From Tritrichomonas musculus (Eukaryota; Parabasalia; Tritrichomonadida; Tritrichomonadidae): a stretch of DNA of 64,000 nt. Location: the NCBI GenBank assembly GCA_039105265.1, contig JAPFFF010000005.1, positions 2,155,501 through 2,219,500 on the forward strand, written 5' to 3'. A program made the translations under genes and the position numbers. The notes below the pieces were generated by a model. The model ran no database searches. It had not been told where the DNA came from and saw only the letters and a list, made by a program, of their open reading frames with translations. This document shows positions 10,093 through 22,006 of the stretch, in pieces (within the stretch, counting starts at the first letter, position 1; each line of letters opens with the position of its first letter).

Positions 10093-10996
10093 TTTCACAT
10101 ATTCTGAATTTAGAAGTTTCATAAAAATATAATTTATAATTATCATAAAGTAGTGTTTCATAATTCAAAAACGTTGCGAAAATAAAAAATCGACTTTTTA
10201 AAAATAGCAATCCAAATAACAATTCAAAAATAAAATAAAAATTCTATTCAAGCATTCAAAAAGTTATTGGGCTATTCAATAAAGGTTCGAAAATAAAAAA
10301 TCTACTTTTTGAAATAAAACTTCTGAAAATTATTTTTTTTTTTTCGATTTTTTTTGAAAAAGTTTATATATTTTCAGAAAGATTAAATTCAAAAAGTGGA
10401 TTTTTTTTAGTTAAAAAACATTTTTCAATTTTGAAACACCACTGTAGGCACTTTTTGAATATTTTTTATTAAAAAGTTTTCGAAAAGTAATAATTTTTAA
10501 ATAAAAAGTTATGCTTTTAAAGTATTCAAAATGTGACTAAATGATATTTATAAATTTTATTCAAATGAGGCAATCATTATATTGCATATATAGTTGGTGG
10601 ACCTAATTATGTTTTTGGAAAATAATTATGTTTGCTCAACTTTTTGAATGGTGCACAAAAATAAAACACATTTTTCTCAATACATTTTAAAGATTATTTG
10701 ATAATATTATATATTTTATTAATGCATTTTATGTACATCATTATTTGATTAAATAAGCTATTATATTTGTTATTTATATGAAATTATGCTATTAATGCAA
10801 AAAAAGACAAAATGCTTATTTTATTTTCAATAATTGAAATTTGGGATTTAAAAATAATATAATTAATTCATAATCAATAATGATATAATTTTGTCAGATA
10901 ATTGTTATCTTAAAACTTTCATATAAGAAAATTTTTATGCACAAAATAAAGTTTAAAATCATATCACTTTTTGTTTTTATCCAATAAAACCTTTTT
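10093..10996. other. AT-rich intergenic DNA
   Basis: No gene is supported. A 40-base segment at about 10159 (core GCGAAAATAAAAAATC) recurs imperfectly at about 10274. Poly-A and poly-T runs are common. Confidence 0.6.
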
Positions 10997-11352
10997 AATT
11001 TTTCTGATCAGGTGATCGATTAAAATATAATATATTGTTTTATAGTTGAGAAACTGGTATTTTTTAAAAAAGCCCAAATTTTATTTCTATTTATGGTTCG
11101 ACGTTTTTCTAATAAAGTAATAAACACTTCTAAAAAAGAAGGACCTTTTTCTAAAAATGAATTTATCATTTTCTAAAAAAGAGCTATTTTCTTTTTCTAA
11201 AGAAGAAGAAAATATTTCTGGAGAAGTAAAAAATATTTATGAAGATTACTTTACTTTTTTCTGAAAAAGAATTATTTTTTCTCATTCATACTCTACTTTT
11301 TTCTTTCAATACCTGTCTTTTTTCAATTGACCACCGGACCATTTTCCTTACA
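10997..11352. repeat. Single arm of the foldback element seen at 26.4-27.5 kb
   Basis: From TTTCTGATCAGGTGATCG to CCATTTTCCTTACATATAA this segment matches the right arm of the foldback element at 27095-27490 in the same orientation, with scattered differences. The opposite arm is absent, so it is an old, half-deleted copy. Confidence 0.85.
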
Positions 11353-11479
11353 TATAATATATTTTTTTTTATATATCGAGGATAAGGACTTTTTTCCCAC
11401 TCTATTATTAAAAAGTTGGAATAAAAAATAATATATATATATTTAAAATTAAAATTATTTATTCAATTAAGAGGATAAT

Positions 11480-14400
11480 TCAATGATTAGCAGCGGATTT
11501 CAAAATTTTTATAATTTCATCATTTTTGATTTTAACGGCTAAATCTAATGCTGTTTCATGAATTATATTTAATTAATTTTATTAAAATATACCATTTCGA
11601 ATTTCATTGAAAATCTGTAAAATTGAATACAATTGAATTTTAAATATTGAATTTCATTGAAAAATGTGCTTTTGAATATAATGAAATTTTAAAATATTGA
11701 ATTCTATAGAAATAAGTCATTTTAAATATCATTGAAATATATGAATATGTATTCTATCATTAATATTATGTAGATGAATGCAATTGAAACTAATGTTTAT
11801 TAATTGAATTAAAATCTATGTTTATGAATTTGATTAAAATAGATTTTATTAATGTAATTGAAATCTATTTTATGAATGACATTAAAATATATTTTATGAA
11901 TGCTATTAAAATCTAATTTATTAATGAGATTGAAATCTATTTTATTAATGAGATTGAAATAAGCAACTTTAAACTCTATTAAAAAAATATATTTTTGAAT
12001 TTCATTGAAATATACTGTCTTAGATTTTATTGAAATATGTTTTATATGTTATTGAAACATATATTTATAAATGTAATTGAAATATTCAAAAAATGAATGT
12101 GATTGAAATATATGATATCCAATTTCATCCATAAAAAAAACTAAAATATTTTGATAATCCACATTTACGTTATCATTGCTTAATAAAAGTTTGACTGTTT
12201 CAACATTTCCATTTTGAACTGCTGCATATAATGCTGTTTTGTGAATAAATGTTATATTAATTACATTAATTTATATGTTTTTGAATTGTTTTAAATTATA
12301 TAATTAGAAATTCTATCAAATAATTTTGTAAAAAAATTGTATTAAATTATATGATTTTTGATTTCATTAAAATACATGATTTTAAAATGTAATGAATTAT
12401 TATATTCTAAATAAAATCAGATATTATTTTAAATGTCATTGAAATTAATAATTTTGAAATGATATTGAAAAATATGTTTTCAAATTTCATTGAAATATTT
12501 TTCAAAATTTCATTAAAATATGTAATTTAAAATGTAATTAGAATTATATTCGTTGAATTGGATTGAAATTTATGTTTATAAATTCCATTGAAATATAAAT
12601 AATTGAATATGATACAAATATATTCCTTTTAATTCTATTGAAATATATTCTTTTAAATCATATTAAAATACATATTTATGAATGTAATTGAAATATACGA
12701 CTTTTAATATCATTAAAATATATTTTTTGAATATTATTGAAAAGTGTGATATTCAATTATATGAATAAATATAAATTAAAATATATAAAAGATTAACGTC
12801 AATTTCCTTTTTGCTTAATAAAGATTTGACCATTTCAATGTTATCTTTCTCAACTGCTGTATATAATGCTGATTTATAACTTTCTTAGTATTAATTTGAT
12901 TAATTTATATGCTTTGGAATTTTATTAATTTATAAAGTTTAAATTTCATTAAAATGAGTATATTAAAATTATATTTAAATGAATAATTTCAAACATGATA
13001 GAAATATCACATTTTAAATTTTACTGAAATACGTGCTTTTGAATATGATTAAAATAAACTTACCTTTGAATTTCATTAAAATATGAATGATTATGAATAT
13101 CATTGAAATACAAAATCTTAAATTAAATTGAAACGCATGATTATGAATGTTATTAAAATATACAATGATGATGAATGTCATTAAAATACGTTTCTTTGAA
13201 TGCAATTAAAATATCTTTTTTTGAATGTCATTAAAATATTTTTTTTTTAATATCATTGAAATATATGATTTTTAATTTCATTGAAATATATTTTGTTGAA
13301 CGTAATTTAAACATATAATTTCAAATACCATTTAAATTTATTATCTAGAATGGTATTATTATATATAATTTTAAATTTTATTGAAATATGCAATTTTTAA
13401 TTTCATTTAAAATTATTATTGTAAATATAATTGAAAAATGCAAATTTGAATGACATTGAAATATATGTTTTAAAATTTTATTAAAATGTGTCAATTTTAA
13501 TTTTATGAATAAAAATAAATTAAAATATATGGATGATTAACATCAATTTCATTTTTGTTTAATAAAATTTTTACGATTTCAACATTTTCTTTTTCAACTG
13601 CTAAACATAATACCGATTTATGAAATTATTTTAATATTAATTTCATTTAAATATAAGATAATAAATTTCATTAACCTCCATAATTTGAAATATTATTGAA
13701 GATATATATTTGAATGTAATAAAAGAATATACATTTGAATGCTATTTAAGAATATAATTTTGAATGTCATTAAATTATATGATTTTGAATTACATTAATA
13801 AGTATGATTCGAAATTGTATTGAAATTTAATATTTCAAATTACATTATAATATATGATTTGTAATGAAATTGAAACATAAAATATTGAAATTATATTGAA
13901 ATATATATTTTTAAATGTCATTAAATTCAATGATTTAAATGGCACTCAAATGCATGATTTAAAATTTCATTAAAGCATATTTTGAAATACCATTGAAATA
14001 TATGATTTTGAATATAATTGAAATATATAATTTGAATATCATAGAAATATATAATTTGAATTTCATAGAAATATATAATTTGAATTTCATTGAAATATAT
14101 GATTTTGAATGCCATCAAAATAAATAATTTTAAATTTCATTGAAATATGTGTTATTTAATTCTTTTAAAATAGAAAATTGCAAACAAGTTTAAAATATAT
14201 AATTCTGAATTGCATTGAATTATATGATTTTAAATTTCATTAAAATATATAATTTTGAATGGTATTGAAATAAATGTTTGTAAAATTTTATTGAAAAATA
14301 TAATTTTGGATTTTATTAAAATATGTTTATGAATGGTATTAAAATATATGTTGAAAATTTTATTAAAATGAGATATGTTTAATTTTATGAATAAAAAATA

Positions 14401-16153
14401 ATTAAAATGTAAGGAAGATTAATATCAATTTCATTTTTATTTAATAAAATTTTAACGATTTCAACATTTTCTTTTTCAACTGCCAAATATAATGCTGACT
14501 TATGAATTTATTTTATATTAATTTCATTGAAAAATATGAAAATAAATTTCATTAAAATCTATTTTTTGAAATATAATTGAAATATATCATTATGAATTTT
14601 ATAAAAAAAACATATTTTATAAATAGAATAAAAAAAGGTTGTTTGTATTTTATTGAAAAATATATATTTCAATGAAATTGAAATGTATGATTTTAAATGT
14701 GATCCAAATATATTATTTTGAATGTTATAAAAAAAGAAAATGCAGAATGAAATTGAAATATATGATTGTGAAATGAAATTTAAATACAATATGCCAAATG
14801 TAATTGAAATATATGACTATGAATGTAATTGAAACATGAACTTTTGAACTACATAAAAATACAAATTTCCCAATGCCATTGAAATATATATTTTTAATGC
14901 CATTTGAATATATTTTTTTTAATGTGATTGAAATTATTAAATATTAATGATATTGAAATATAAAATGTAGGATATCATTGAAATGTATTCCTATAAATGT
15001 GATTGAAATATATGCTAATGAATGTAATTAAAATATATGATTCCGAACCTCATTCAAATATATGAAATTTAATTCTATTAAAATATGAGTTAAATTTCAT
15101 TTAAACCTATGATTTTCAACATGATTTAAAATATGTGATTATTAATGTAATTGAATTTTATAATTTCAAATTTTATTGAAATAAATGTTTTTGAATATGA
15201 TTGAAATGCATATTTATGAATGTAATTAAATTATGCAAAATTTGAATGCAATTGAAATATATTATATTCAATTTTATTAAAAAAAATATAATAAAAATAT
15301 ATCCAAAATTCACATCAATGTCATTTTCATTTAATAAGAGTTTAACTATTTCAACATTTTCTTTTTCAATGGCAGTGAATAATGCTGTTTTATGAATTTA
15401 TTTTATATTAATTTCATTAATTTATATTTTTAAATTTTATTGAAATCAAAACTTTGGAATTCCATCAAAAAAACATTTTTGTTAAACATCATCAAAATAC
15501 ACTTTTGTTAAACTTCATTAAAATATTTGTTTTGTTAAATTTTGTAAAACATATGATTTTAAATTTTAATACTATTGAAATTAAAAGTTTTGAATATCAT
15601 TGAATTATATGATTTAAAATTTCATTAAAATATATAATATTGAATGGAATTGAAATAAATGTTTGTAAAATTGTATTGAAAAATATAATTTTGGATTTTA
15701 TTAAAATATGTGTTTATGAATGGTATTAAAATATATGTTTATGAATGGTATTAAAATATATGTTGAAAAATTTTATTAAAATGAGATATGTTTAATTTTA
15801 TGAATAAAAAATAATTAAAATGTAAGGAAGATTAATATCAATTTCATTTTTATTTAATAAAATTTTAACGATCTCAACATTTTCTTTTTCAACTGCCAAA
15901 TATAATGCTGACTTATGAATTTATTTTATATTAACTTCATTGAAAAATATGAAAATAAATTTCATTAAAATCTATTTTTTGAAATATAATTGAAATATAT
16001 AATTTGAATATCATTGAAATATATGATTTTGAATGCCATCAAAATAAATAATTTCAAATTTCATTGAAATATGTGAATCTTGAATTTTATTAAAATATAT
16101 AATTTTTAATATAGTTGAAATACATGATATTAAATAGCATAAGTATTTGTCAA
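11480..16153 (-). pseudogene. Ankyrin-repeat tail of a DUF3447-type gene, dispersed by satellite arrays
   Basis: Seven separate ankyrin units lie on the minus strand at about 15829-15917, 15309-15395, 14418-14507, 13535-13623, 12791-12879, 12155-12243 and 11480-11560. Each is uninterrupted, e.g. TALFTAIEKENVEIVKLLL and SALYLAVEKENVEIVKILL; the last (TALDLAVKIKNDEIIKIL) ends with a proper C-terminal stop. They lie downstream of, and on the same strand as, the DUF3447-type frame at 16154-17350, so together they look like one exploded gene. Between the units lie 0.5-0.9 kb of AT-rich satellite with stops in all frames. The trichomonad splice motifs (GTAYGT, ACTAACACACAG) are absent at the edges, so ordinary introns are not supported. 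Most likely this is a gene broken by satellite growth. Confidence 0.75.
11570..16140. repeat. AT-rich satellite, unit about 24-28 bp
   Basis: The stretches between the ankyrin units are built from degenerate units of the form TTTGAATNNNATTGAAATATATGA, repeated well over a hundred times with spacing drifting between about 24 and 28 bases. Where the unit is exactly 24 bases (about 13980-14110) the minus strand reads IQIIYFNE-like octapeptides. Conserved flanks (TATTTTAATTNATTTTTATTCATAAAATTAAA on the sense side, given here in two parts in spirit only) accompany several ankyrin units, showing that unit plus satellite were copied together. Confidence 0.8.
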
Positions 16154-17350
16154 TTAAAATTGAATTAAAAAAAGATATATATGAATTAGATTCATATTTG
16201 CATCAAAACCTTCTTCATCTGCGAAAATATCAACGAGAAAGTCATAATCATATTGGATTAAATAAGGCATTACTTTTTCATCGACCATTTGTGCTTGTAT
16301 GAAATAAAAATTGTAATATTTCAAACTATGAATCAAAGTTTCATCTAAATTTTGTTTTTCCAAATAATTCATTTCAATATAATCAGCGATTGCGTTATGA
16401 TGGCATTTAATCGATTCTTTGAATATTATTTCATATGATCCATCTGGCTGAATTTTATTTTTTTCAAGCGCATGAATTATATCTGCATTTTTGCCATGAA
16501 TAGCATATTCCCATAATGACTGTGTCAAATTAATATTATTTAATATCAAATAATCAAAAATTTCTTTTGATCCATAAAATGCTGCATATTCAATTAACGA
16601 TACATCTTCTTTTTTCAGCAACAATGAATTTGTTTCATAAATTGATGGTTTTATTGTTGAATTAAGCGAGTAAGAAGTTTGAGTTGTATATCTAACAAAA
16701 TCTTCGATTAAATTTTTTTGAATTAATTCACAAATAACGCTATCATTTTCACCTATCTTTCTTTTTTCATAGAAATTTTCAGGTAACGGTTCATCAAAAT
16801 CAATTTCTTCTTCTTCTTCATTTTCATATGTATCATCTTCTGTTTCATCATCATTATCATCATCATTATCATCATTATCATTAATTTCATCATCACTTTC
16901 TTTTTTGAGAACAGTTTTTGCGTGTATAAATGGTCGGATTTCTGGTGAAAAATATCGATGATATTTCTTTTTTATGTATTTGTATGTTGTTAACTTTTTA
17001 GCAATACTTTCGTCAATTGTAATGATTTGTTCTTCAATAAAAAATAAAAGAATTCTTTTGTTACTCTTGCAAAAAAGGAAAATTTCATAATTTGTAAAAT
17101 ATTTTTTAATATCTAATTTGATCAGTTGTAAAATTTGATCGATCTTGTTGAAAAAATTTGCTTGACGATGAAAATTATTGGAAATTTTTATAATAAAACT
17201 CAAGACTGACTTTACTTTACGACCATTATCATGGATTTTAATATCATCAAAAAAGTTATTAATATCTTCAATGCTAGTATTTTCATCAAGATAATTAATG
17301 ATTTTATCTTGTATTTCTTTCATCTCTTTAAAATATATATCGGTATTCAT
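16154..17350 (-). CDS. DUF3447-type ankyrin protein, N-terminal part
   Basis: The frame encodes 398 residues from the ATG at 17350; a longer reading would need a TTG start. It matches the N-terminal region shared by this family in the window: an all-helical part (SFIIKISNNFHRQANFFNKI...RILLFFIEEQIITID), an acidic Asp/Glu-rich linker near residues 155-185, the KRKIGENDSVICELIQ motif near 200, then LIEYAAFYGSKEIFDYL and GKNADIIHALE, diverged ankyrin-like repeats typical of DUF3447. Such proteins form very large families in trichomonads; individual roles are unknown, and protein binding through the repeats is the usual assumption. The frame ends where the satellite begins, so a canonical ankyrin tail is missing from it and lies in pieces downstream. 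It may be transcribed as a truncated protein or be a pseudogene. Confidence 0.75.
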   Translation of the reverse strand: MNTDIYFKEMKEIQDKIINYLDENTSIEDINNFFDDIKIHDNGRKVKSVLSFIIKISNNFHRQANFFNKIDQILQLIKLDIKKYFTNYEIFLFCKSNKRILLFFIEEQIITIDESIAKKLTTYKYIKKKYHRYFSPEIRPFIHAKTVLKKESDDEINDNDDNDDDNDDETEDDTYENEEEEEIDFDEPLPENFYEKRKIGENDSVICELIQKNLIEDFVRYTTQTSYSLNSTIKPSIYETNSLLLKKEDVSLIEYAAFYGSKEIFDYLILNNINLTQSLWEYAIHGKNADIIHALEKNKIQPDGSYEIIFKESIKCHHNAIADYIEMNYLEKQNLDETLIHSLKYYNFYFIQAQMVDEKVMPYLIQYDYDFLVDIFADEEGFDANMNLIHIYLFLIQF

Positions 17351-17794
17351 TTGCAAGTTTTCCAGTAAATAAAAAAATATTTTTTATATAACATTTCTGA
17401 TTTGATAAGAGGTATTCATGTAGAGAATTCGTCGATACAATTTTAAATAAAACATTTTATATTTTTAGATATTGTAATTGGATTATATAATGATTTGTAT
17501 AATTCTTTGTGCTTCCATTTTCAAGATATGAATTTATTATATTTTTGTGAGTACAAATAACTATACTTCTGAATTTTTAATGTTTAAATAGAAAAATTAA
17601 AATATAATTATTTATTCATAAAATATGCATTTTATGTGCATATTAATATTCAAATTAGTTAAAATATATATTAATAGTTTATATTTAAAATTAATTTACA
17701 TTTTTAACGTTTATAATTAAGAAATGTGTAGATTAGATATAATTATTTTTCAATATTTTAAGAATAATTATTTCATATAAATTATTTATTATAA
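17351..17794. other. AT-rich upstream region
   Basis: The stretch upstream of the ankyrin gene and next to the Tc1/mariner element contains no supported gene. I see no clear initiator element. Confidence 0.5.
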
Positions 17795-17796
17795 TA

Positions 17797-17824
17797 TAGT
17801 GGACGCAAAAACTTTTGAAAGAGA
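17797..17824 (+). repeat. Left terminal inverted repeat of the Tc1/mariner element
   Basis: Begins TAGTGGACGCAAAAACTTTT right after a TA; pairs with the right terminus at 19288-19315 with about two mismatches. Confidence 0.9.
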
Positions 17825-18116
17825 ATTTGTTTAGTTTATTTTTTATTTATCATAAAAAGTTTAAGAAAATAAACATAACAAATTTGGCACGTTTTGATAT
17901 CGTGAATCAAAGGAGAAAAGAATGATTTTAATATATATATCGATTTAAAGTATTTTTGAATGCATATTTTTATAGTATCAATATATACAAATAATAATTT
18001 TATAAAATAAATATGAATTAAAATTTTGAAACATTTGAGATAAGATAAATTTATCATCCTTTATTGAATGAATTTATTCAATTATAAAATTTATATAAAA
18101 AAATCATTTTTTTATA

Positions 18117-19139
18117 ATGTACAGTTTTAAATTGCCATCAAATATTAGAGATAGGTACGAATTGATATATAACGTTTTTTCATCTACAGGAAATATTGCA
18201 GAAACAGCAAAGATCCTACAAATCTCTGAAAATTCAGTCAGAAATGCTCGTAATTGGGTTAGTAATAACCGTCCAGATTTCAAAAAGAATGGAAGGCCCA
18301 CCAAAATAACACCAAACATCAAATATTTTATAGCAATAAATACAATATTTTATCCTGAAACATCATGCGAAACACTTGCATCATACATTAGAAATAATTT
18401 TCAAATCGAAATTAGTGAAACGACAATCAGAAATGAAAGGCATAAAATGCAATTTAAGTATGGCCCAAAAATATTGAGACTTCCTTTAAATCAAATATCA
18501 ATGTTAAATCGTCTGAATTTCTGCAATTGGTTTTTTACATCACATCTCAATCATCGAAATATCATATATTCCGATGAAAGCTGGTTCGTATTAGGTCCTA
18601 ATAATTACTATGTATGGAGATTGGATGGTGAATTTTATAATTCTGTCACTCAAAAAAGTGACGCACATCCACCGAAAGTGATGATTTGGGGTGGGATCGG
18701 TTTTAATTTTAAAACCGATCTCATCTTCTTCACAAAAGGTGTAACATCAGAAACCTATATAAAAGAAGCAATTGTTGGATCACATTTAAAATATAGAGCC
18801 GATTTAGCATTTGGTCCTCAAAATTGGCTCCTACAAGAGGATAACGCTCGTCCTCATACAGCTATTCATACTCAAAATTGTTTAAAAAAATTAAAAATTA
18901 ATACACTACCAATTTGGCCTCCATATTCGCCCGATTTATCTCCAATTGAGATAATTTGGGCGATTATGAAGAGGCGCATTGAAAAGTATAAACCAACCAA
19001 TTTGCAACAATTAATGCAAGTCATTAGTTATGTATGGAATCAACTGGATTATTTTACAATCGATTGTCTTGTCGATTCATTTCCAATAAGACTTCAAAAA
19101 TGTATTGAAAATAATGGAGATGAAGTACGCTTTAATTAG
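18117..19139 (+). CDS. Tc1/mariner transposase
   Basis: This 340-residue protein starts at an ATG and has the family's usual length. An N-terminal helix-turn-helix is visible (NIAETAKILQISENSVRNAR, residues about 22-42), followed by a GRP turn (NGRPTKI) and a second DNA-binding half. The DDE catalytic core follows: YSDESWF near residue 152, QEDNARPH near 241 and SPDLSPIEIIW with the Glu near 277. By my count 35 residues separate the last two acidic residues, against 34 in classical Tc1. WGGIG and the PPYSPDLSP motif are typical. It binds the terminal repeats and moves the element by cut and paste at TA sites. All catalytic residues are present and no break is seen. Confidence 0.95.
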   Translation: MYSFKLPSNIRDRYELIYNVFSSTGNIAETAKILQISENSVRNARNWVSNNRPDFKKNGRPTKITPNIKYFIAINTIFYPETSCETLASYIRNNFQIEISETTIRNERHKMQFKYGPKILRLPLNQISMLNRLNFCNWFFTSHLNHRNIIYSDESWFVLGPNNYYVWRLDGEFYNSVTQKSDAHPPKVMIWGGIGFNFKTDLIFFTKGVTSETYIKEAIVGSHLKYRADLAFGPQNWLLQEDNARPHTAIHTQNCLKKLKINTLPIWPPYSPDLSPIEIIWAIMKRRIEKYKPTNLQQLMQVISYVWNQLDYFTIDCLVDSFPIRLQKCIENNGDEVRFN

Positions 19140-19287
19140 AATTAGAAATCTTTTTTATTAAATATTTTTATTTATTTTTTGATTATTTAAATTGCGCAAA
19201 AAGTTTTGAAAGAAACCGAAACTTTTTAATAAAAAACGATCGGATTTTTGAATGCAGAAAAGTGTCATAAATAGTTTTTGAATTTGA

Positions 19288-19315
19288 TTTCTTTCAAAAC
19301 TTTTTGCGCCCACTA
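19288..19315 (-). repeat. Right terminal inverted repeat of the Tc1/mariner element
   Basis: Ends CTTTTTGCGCCCACTA before a TA; complementary to the left terminus and also to an inner copy at about 19193-19216. Confidence 0.9.
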
Positions 19316-19317
19316 TA

Positions 19318-20410
19318 ATAAACTGAGAAACTTTTCATATGAATTGAATTAAATTATCGTAAAAAATTATAATTTTATAACTAATATTTTGCGTTTTATA
19401 ATTAATGAACTATGATTTTTTTTATTTTTAATTATTATTCAATGTAATTAAATTATGGTTACCACAATTAATTCAAGATAACATAAATATTTAAAAAAGT
19501 TTTTCTCATTTTTTGAATTTGGCATTTTGCACCAATAAAATTAATAATATAAAGAAAAATCAACATTTCTCAAAAATGAGCGCATATCCAATATATTCAA
19601 TTCTCATCTGAAAAATTCAGATTAAGTAAAAACATATACAAAAAATATAAAAAAATTTAACGAGCAAATTTTTATTTTAATTTGAGTTCAACAGAAAGAA
19701 TTGTTCTTTTCAGAAAATATTGATGTATTAATAGTAAATTTCTGTTCAAATCGTGATTGAGACGAATGAGTAATTCAATTTCTTTTGATTTCCATTTACA
19801 TTTTGTATTCAATGAAAAACAAAAGTTTTGTCTTTTTTCTATCATTTTATTTGCGTTTGGCGCTAGAAGAACCTCATCACTTTTGAGTATGAGTTTTTTA
19901 CAAGTTTCATCACAGATTTGTGTTTTTGCCTCATAAATCAAAGAAAATGCAGAGGTGTTCGAAATTTTATTCTAATGATTTTTGACAAATTACAAATTAT
20001 GTATATATAGAACTAATATAACATATTATAGTGATATAGGTTTTAGGTCATAAAACCGCTGGTACATCGAAAAAATGATGTGATAAATTGAAAATTTAAT
20101 TATTCAATTTCTCAAAATTGGATGATTGAAAAACATGTTCAATATATCCTTTTAATATAATAGTATTAATTAAATATAATCTTTATATAATAAATATATA
20201 TCTTATTTTAATTCTTAATTTTTGATGTATTTTTCATTTTGTAATACAAAAAATTTTGACTAAAGAACAAATTGAAATTGACTCTATGGCCCAAATTAAT
20301 TCTTTATGTTTATTATACTTGTTTATACTATATTTGTAAATATTTCAATAAATTATGGGATATCAATGAAATTATTGAAATTATAAATTTTTCATGAGAT
20401 GTAAAAAATC

Positions 20411-20447
<37 letters not shown>

Positions 20448-20850
20448 AAATAATCATTTTTTCTTGAATTGTAATAAAGATGAAATTAAATTATCCTAGA
20501 TTTCTTAATTATAATGATTTATTAAGTATTAATTTTATATTATTGCATGCTAGCTTTAACGATAGGTTTTTCTATCATTGAAATAAAAAGGAATATCCGC
20601 ATTTAGATCATAAAACAATATTAGCAAATATTTTATTTTTAATATTTTTTATAAAACAATTAATATTTTAAATATTTTAAAAGTTTACAAAGGGAGATGC
20701 AACAATTATACAGCATTGATATTAAAAAGAAGAAATTTTATAATATATTATTTATTAATTTGTTTCACAAGATTAATAAATTGCATTAAAAAAATGAACT
20801 TTTTTCGAGATATTAAAAATAGGTTATTTAATGAAAATATATTTTATAAA
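19318..20850. other. AT-rich intergenic DNA with a doubtful small frame and a T35 run
   Basis: No strong gene is seen. On the minus strand 19672-19845 reads a 57-residue frame from an ATG (MIEKRQNF...KWKSKEIELLIRL...LIHQYFLKRTILSVE) with faint likeness to a Myb/SANT helix set; it may be a gene relic. A homopolymer of 35 T lies at 20412-20446. Confidence 0.4.
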
Positions 20851-21822
20851 ATATTTAGTCATTCTTGAATGAAAAGCTTCTCGAGATAAATCAAGAGGAG
20901 TATTATAAAAAGAGGTAAATAAAACACCATCAATATCTTTAGGATTTAAAATAACTCTTTCATGTTTTAGAAGAATATTGACAAAACAAATCAAATCTTT
21001 TTTTGCGCAATAATGTAGAGGCGTTATTTTTGAACAATCAGTTCAATTTACATCAACACCATCCAAAGAAAACAAATATTTAAAAACATCATAATATTCA
21101 GCCATTCCAGCAATAAAAAGTGGAACATAAGGTAAAAATAAATCGAAAAATACCTTAAACATTTTTTTATTCAATTGATAAACAGTCAGATTTAACGAAA
21201 TTAAATATTTATCAAAATATAGATCACCATACGATACAACAAGATTTAGTATTGAATTTTTGAGGCCATCTTTAAATTCGAAATAATCTTCATCAACAAA
21301 TATTTCAACATTGTAATATGACCAATTTTTCCTGCCCTTATAAATAAGCTCTTATTATCAATTGTATGATTATTTTTATTCATTGTTGTATGTATTTCTT
21401 TTAAAACATCAAATCTTCGATTTAAAAGAGCCATGTTTAATAATTTATTCAATACATATTTATTCATTATCTCAAAGAAAACGGAAATATTGTAACAATT
21501 CAAAAACTTCACCAACTATTCAGTTAAAAAATCAACTTCAAGTGTCTCAACGATGTATTCTACAATATCATTTCTATGGTATTCAATAGCCACTTTTAAC
21601 AACTTCTTTGTATTAAATTTTTTCTATTTTGCTCAAGAATGTGAATGATTTCATAGTGGCCACCTGTAACAGAACAACTTGCTACATTTTCAGACAAAAC
21701 TGCACCATTCAATAGCAAATATTTGAAAACGTCAACAGCACCGAAAAAAGCAGCATTATTAATCAATGACATTTCATTCATACATAAAAGATGAATTTCA
21801 TATGCTGACCGAATTTTAATAT
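20850..21822 (-). pseudogene. Decayed DUF3447-type ankyrin gene
   Basis: Pieces of the family are readable in several minus-strand frames: IKIRSAYEIHLLCMNEMSLINN and AAFFGAVDVFKYLLLNGA near 21800-21690, HYEIIHILEQN near 21640, then NHTIDNKSLFIRAGKIGH with MLKYLL near 21300, and KITPLHYCAKKDLICFVNILL near 21030-20960. Frame changes and at least one stop (just after DVN near 21045) separate them. The N-terminal helical domain is absent. It lies directly downstream of the whole ankyrin gene at 22007-24202 on the same strand and may be the remnant of a tandem copy. Confidence 0.8.
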
Positions 21823-22006
21823 TAATATTCAGGTTCGTTGCTGCTTGAAGTGCAAGTAATTAATGCCAAGTCTTAGATGATATTCATCTCCAATATAAAA
21901 CATATTGTTATTCATCATCCATTAAAAGAATTGACCCTCTTCAGAAAGGAGTAAATGGAACTATGAAACAATAAAACTGATAAATAATAATAATAATAAT
22001 AAAGAA

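Larger units (their letters stand above)
17797..19315. mobile_element. Tc1/mariner transposon, apparently whole
   Basis: The element is 1,519 bases with terminal inverted repeats of about 28 bases (TAGTGGACGCAAAAACTTTT at the left; the complement with few changes at the right) and TA duplications at 17795-17796 and 19316-19317. It holds one uninterrupted transposase gene. Near the right end a second copy of the terminal repeat lies inverted at about 19193-19216, forming a potential hairpin with the right terminus. With intact ends and gene it could be a recently active copy. Confidence 0.95.

Noticed and set aside
11570-16140. Satellite stretches as ordinary spliceosomal introns
   Set aside because: Edges next to the ankyrin units lack GT...AG and the trichomonad consensus.
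19672-19941. Myb-like gene on the minus strand
   Set aside because: The full frame opens at a TTG and the likeness to a Myb repeat is faint; kept only as a note in the intergenic entry.
20412-20446. T35 run as a retroposon tail
   Set aside because: No LINE or SINE body, and no target duplication next to it.
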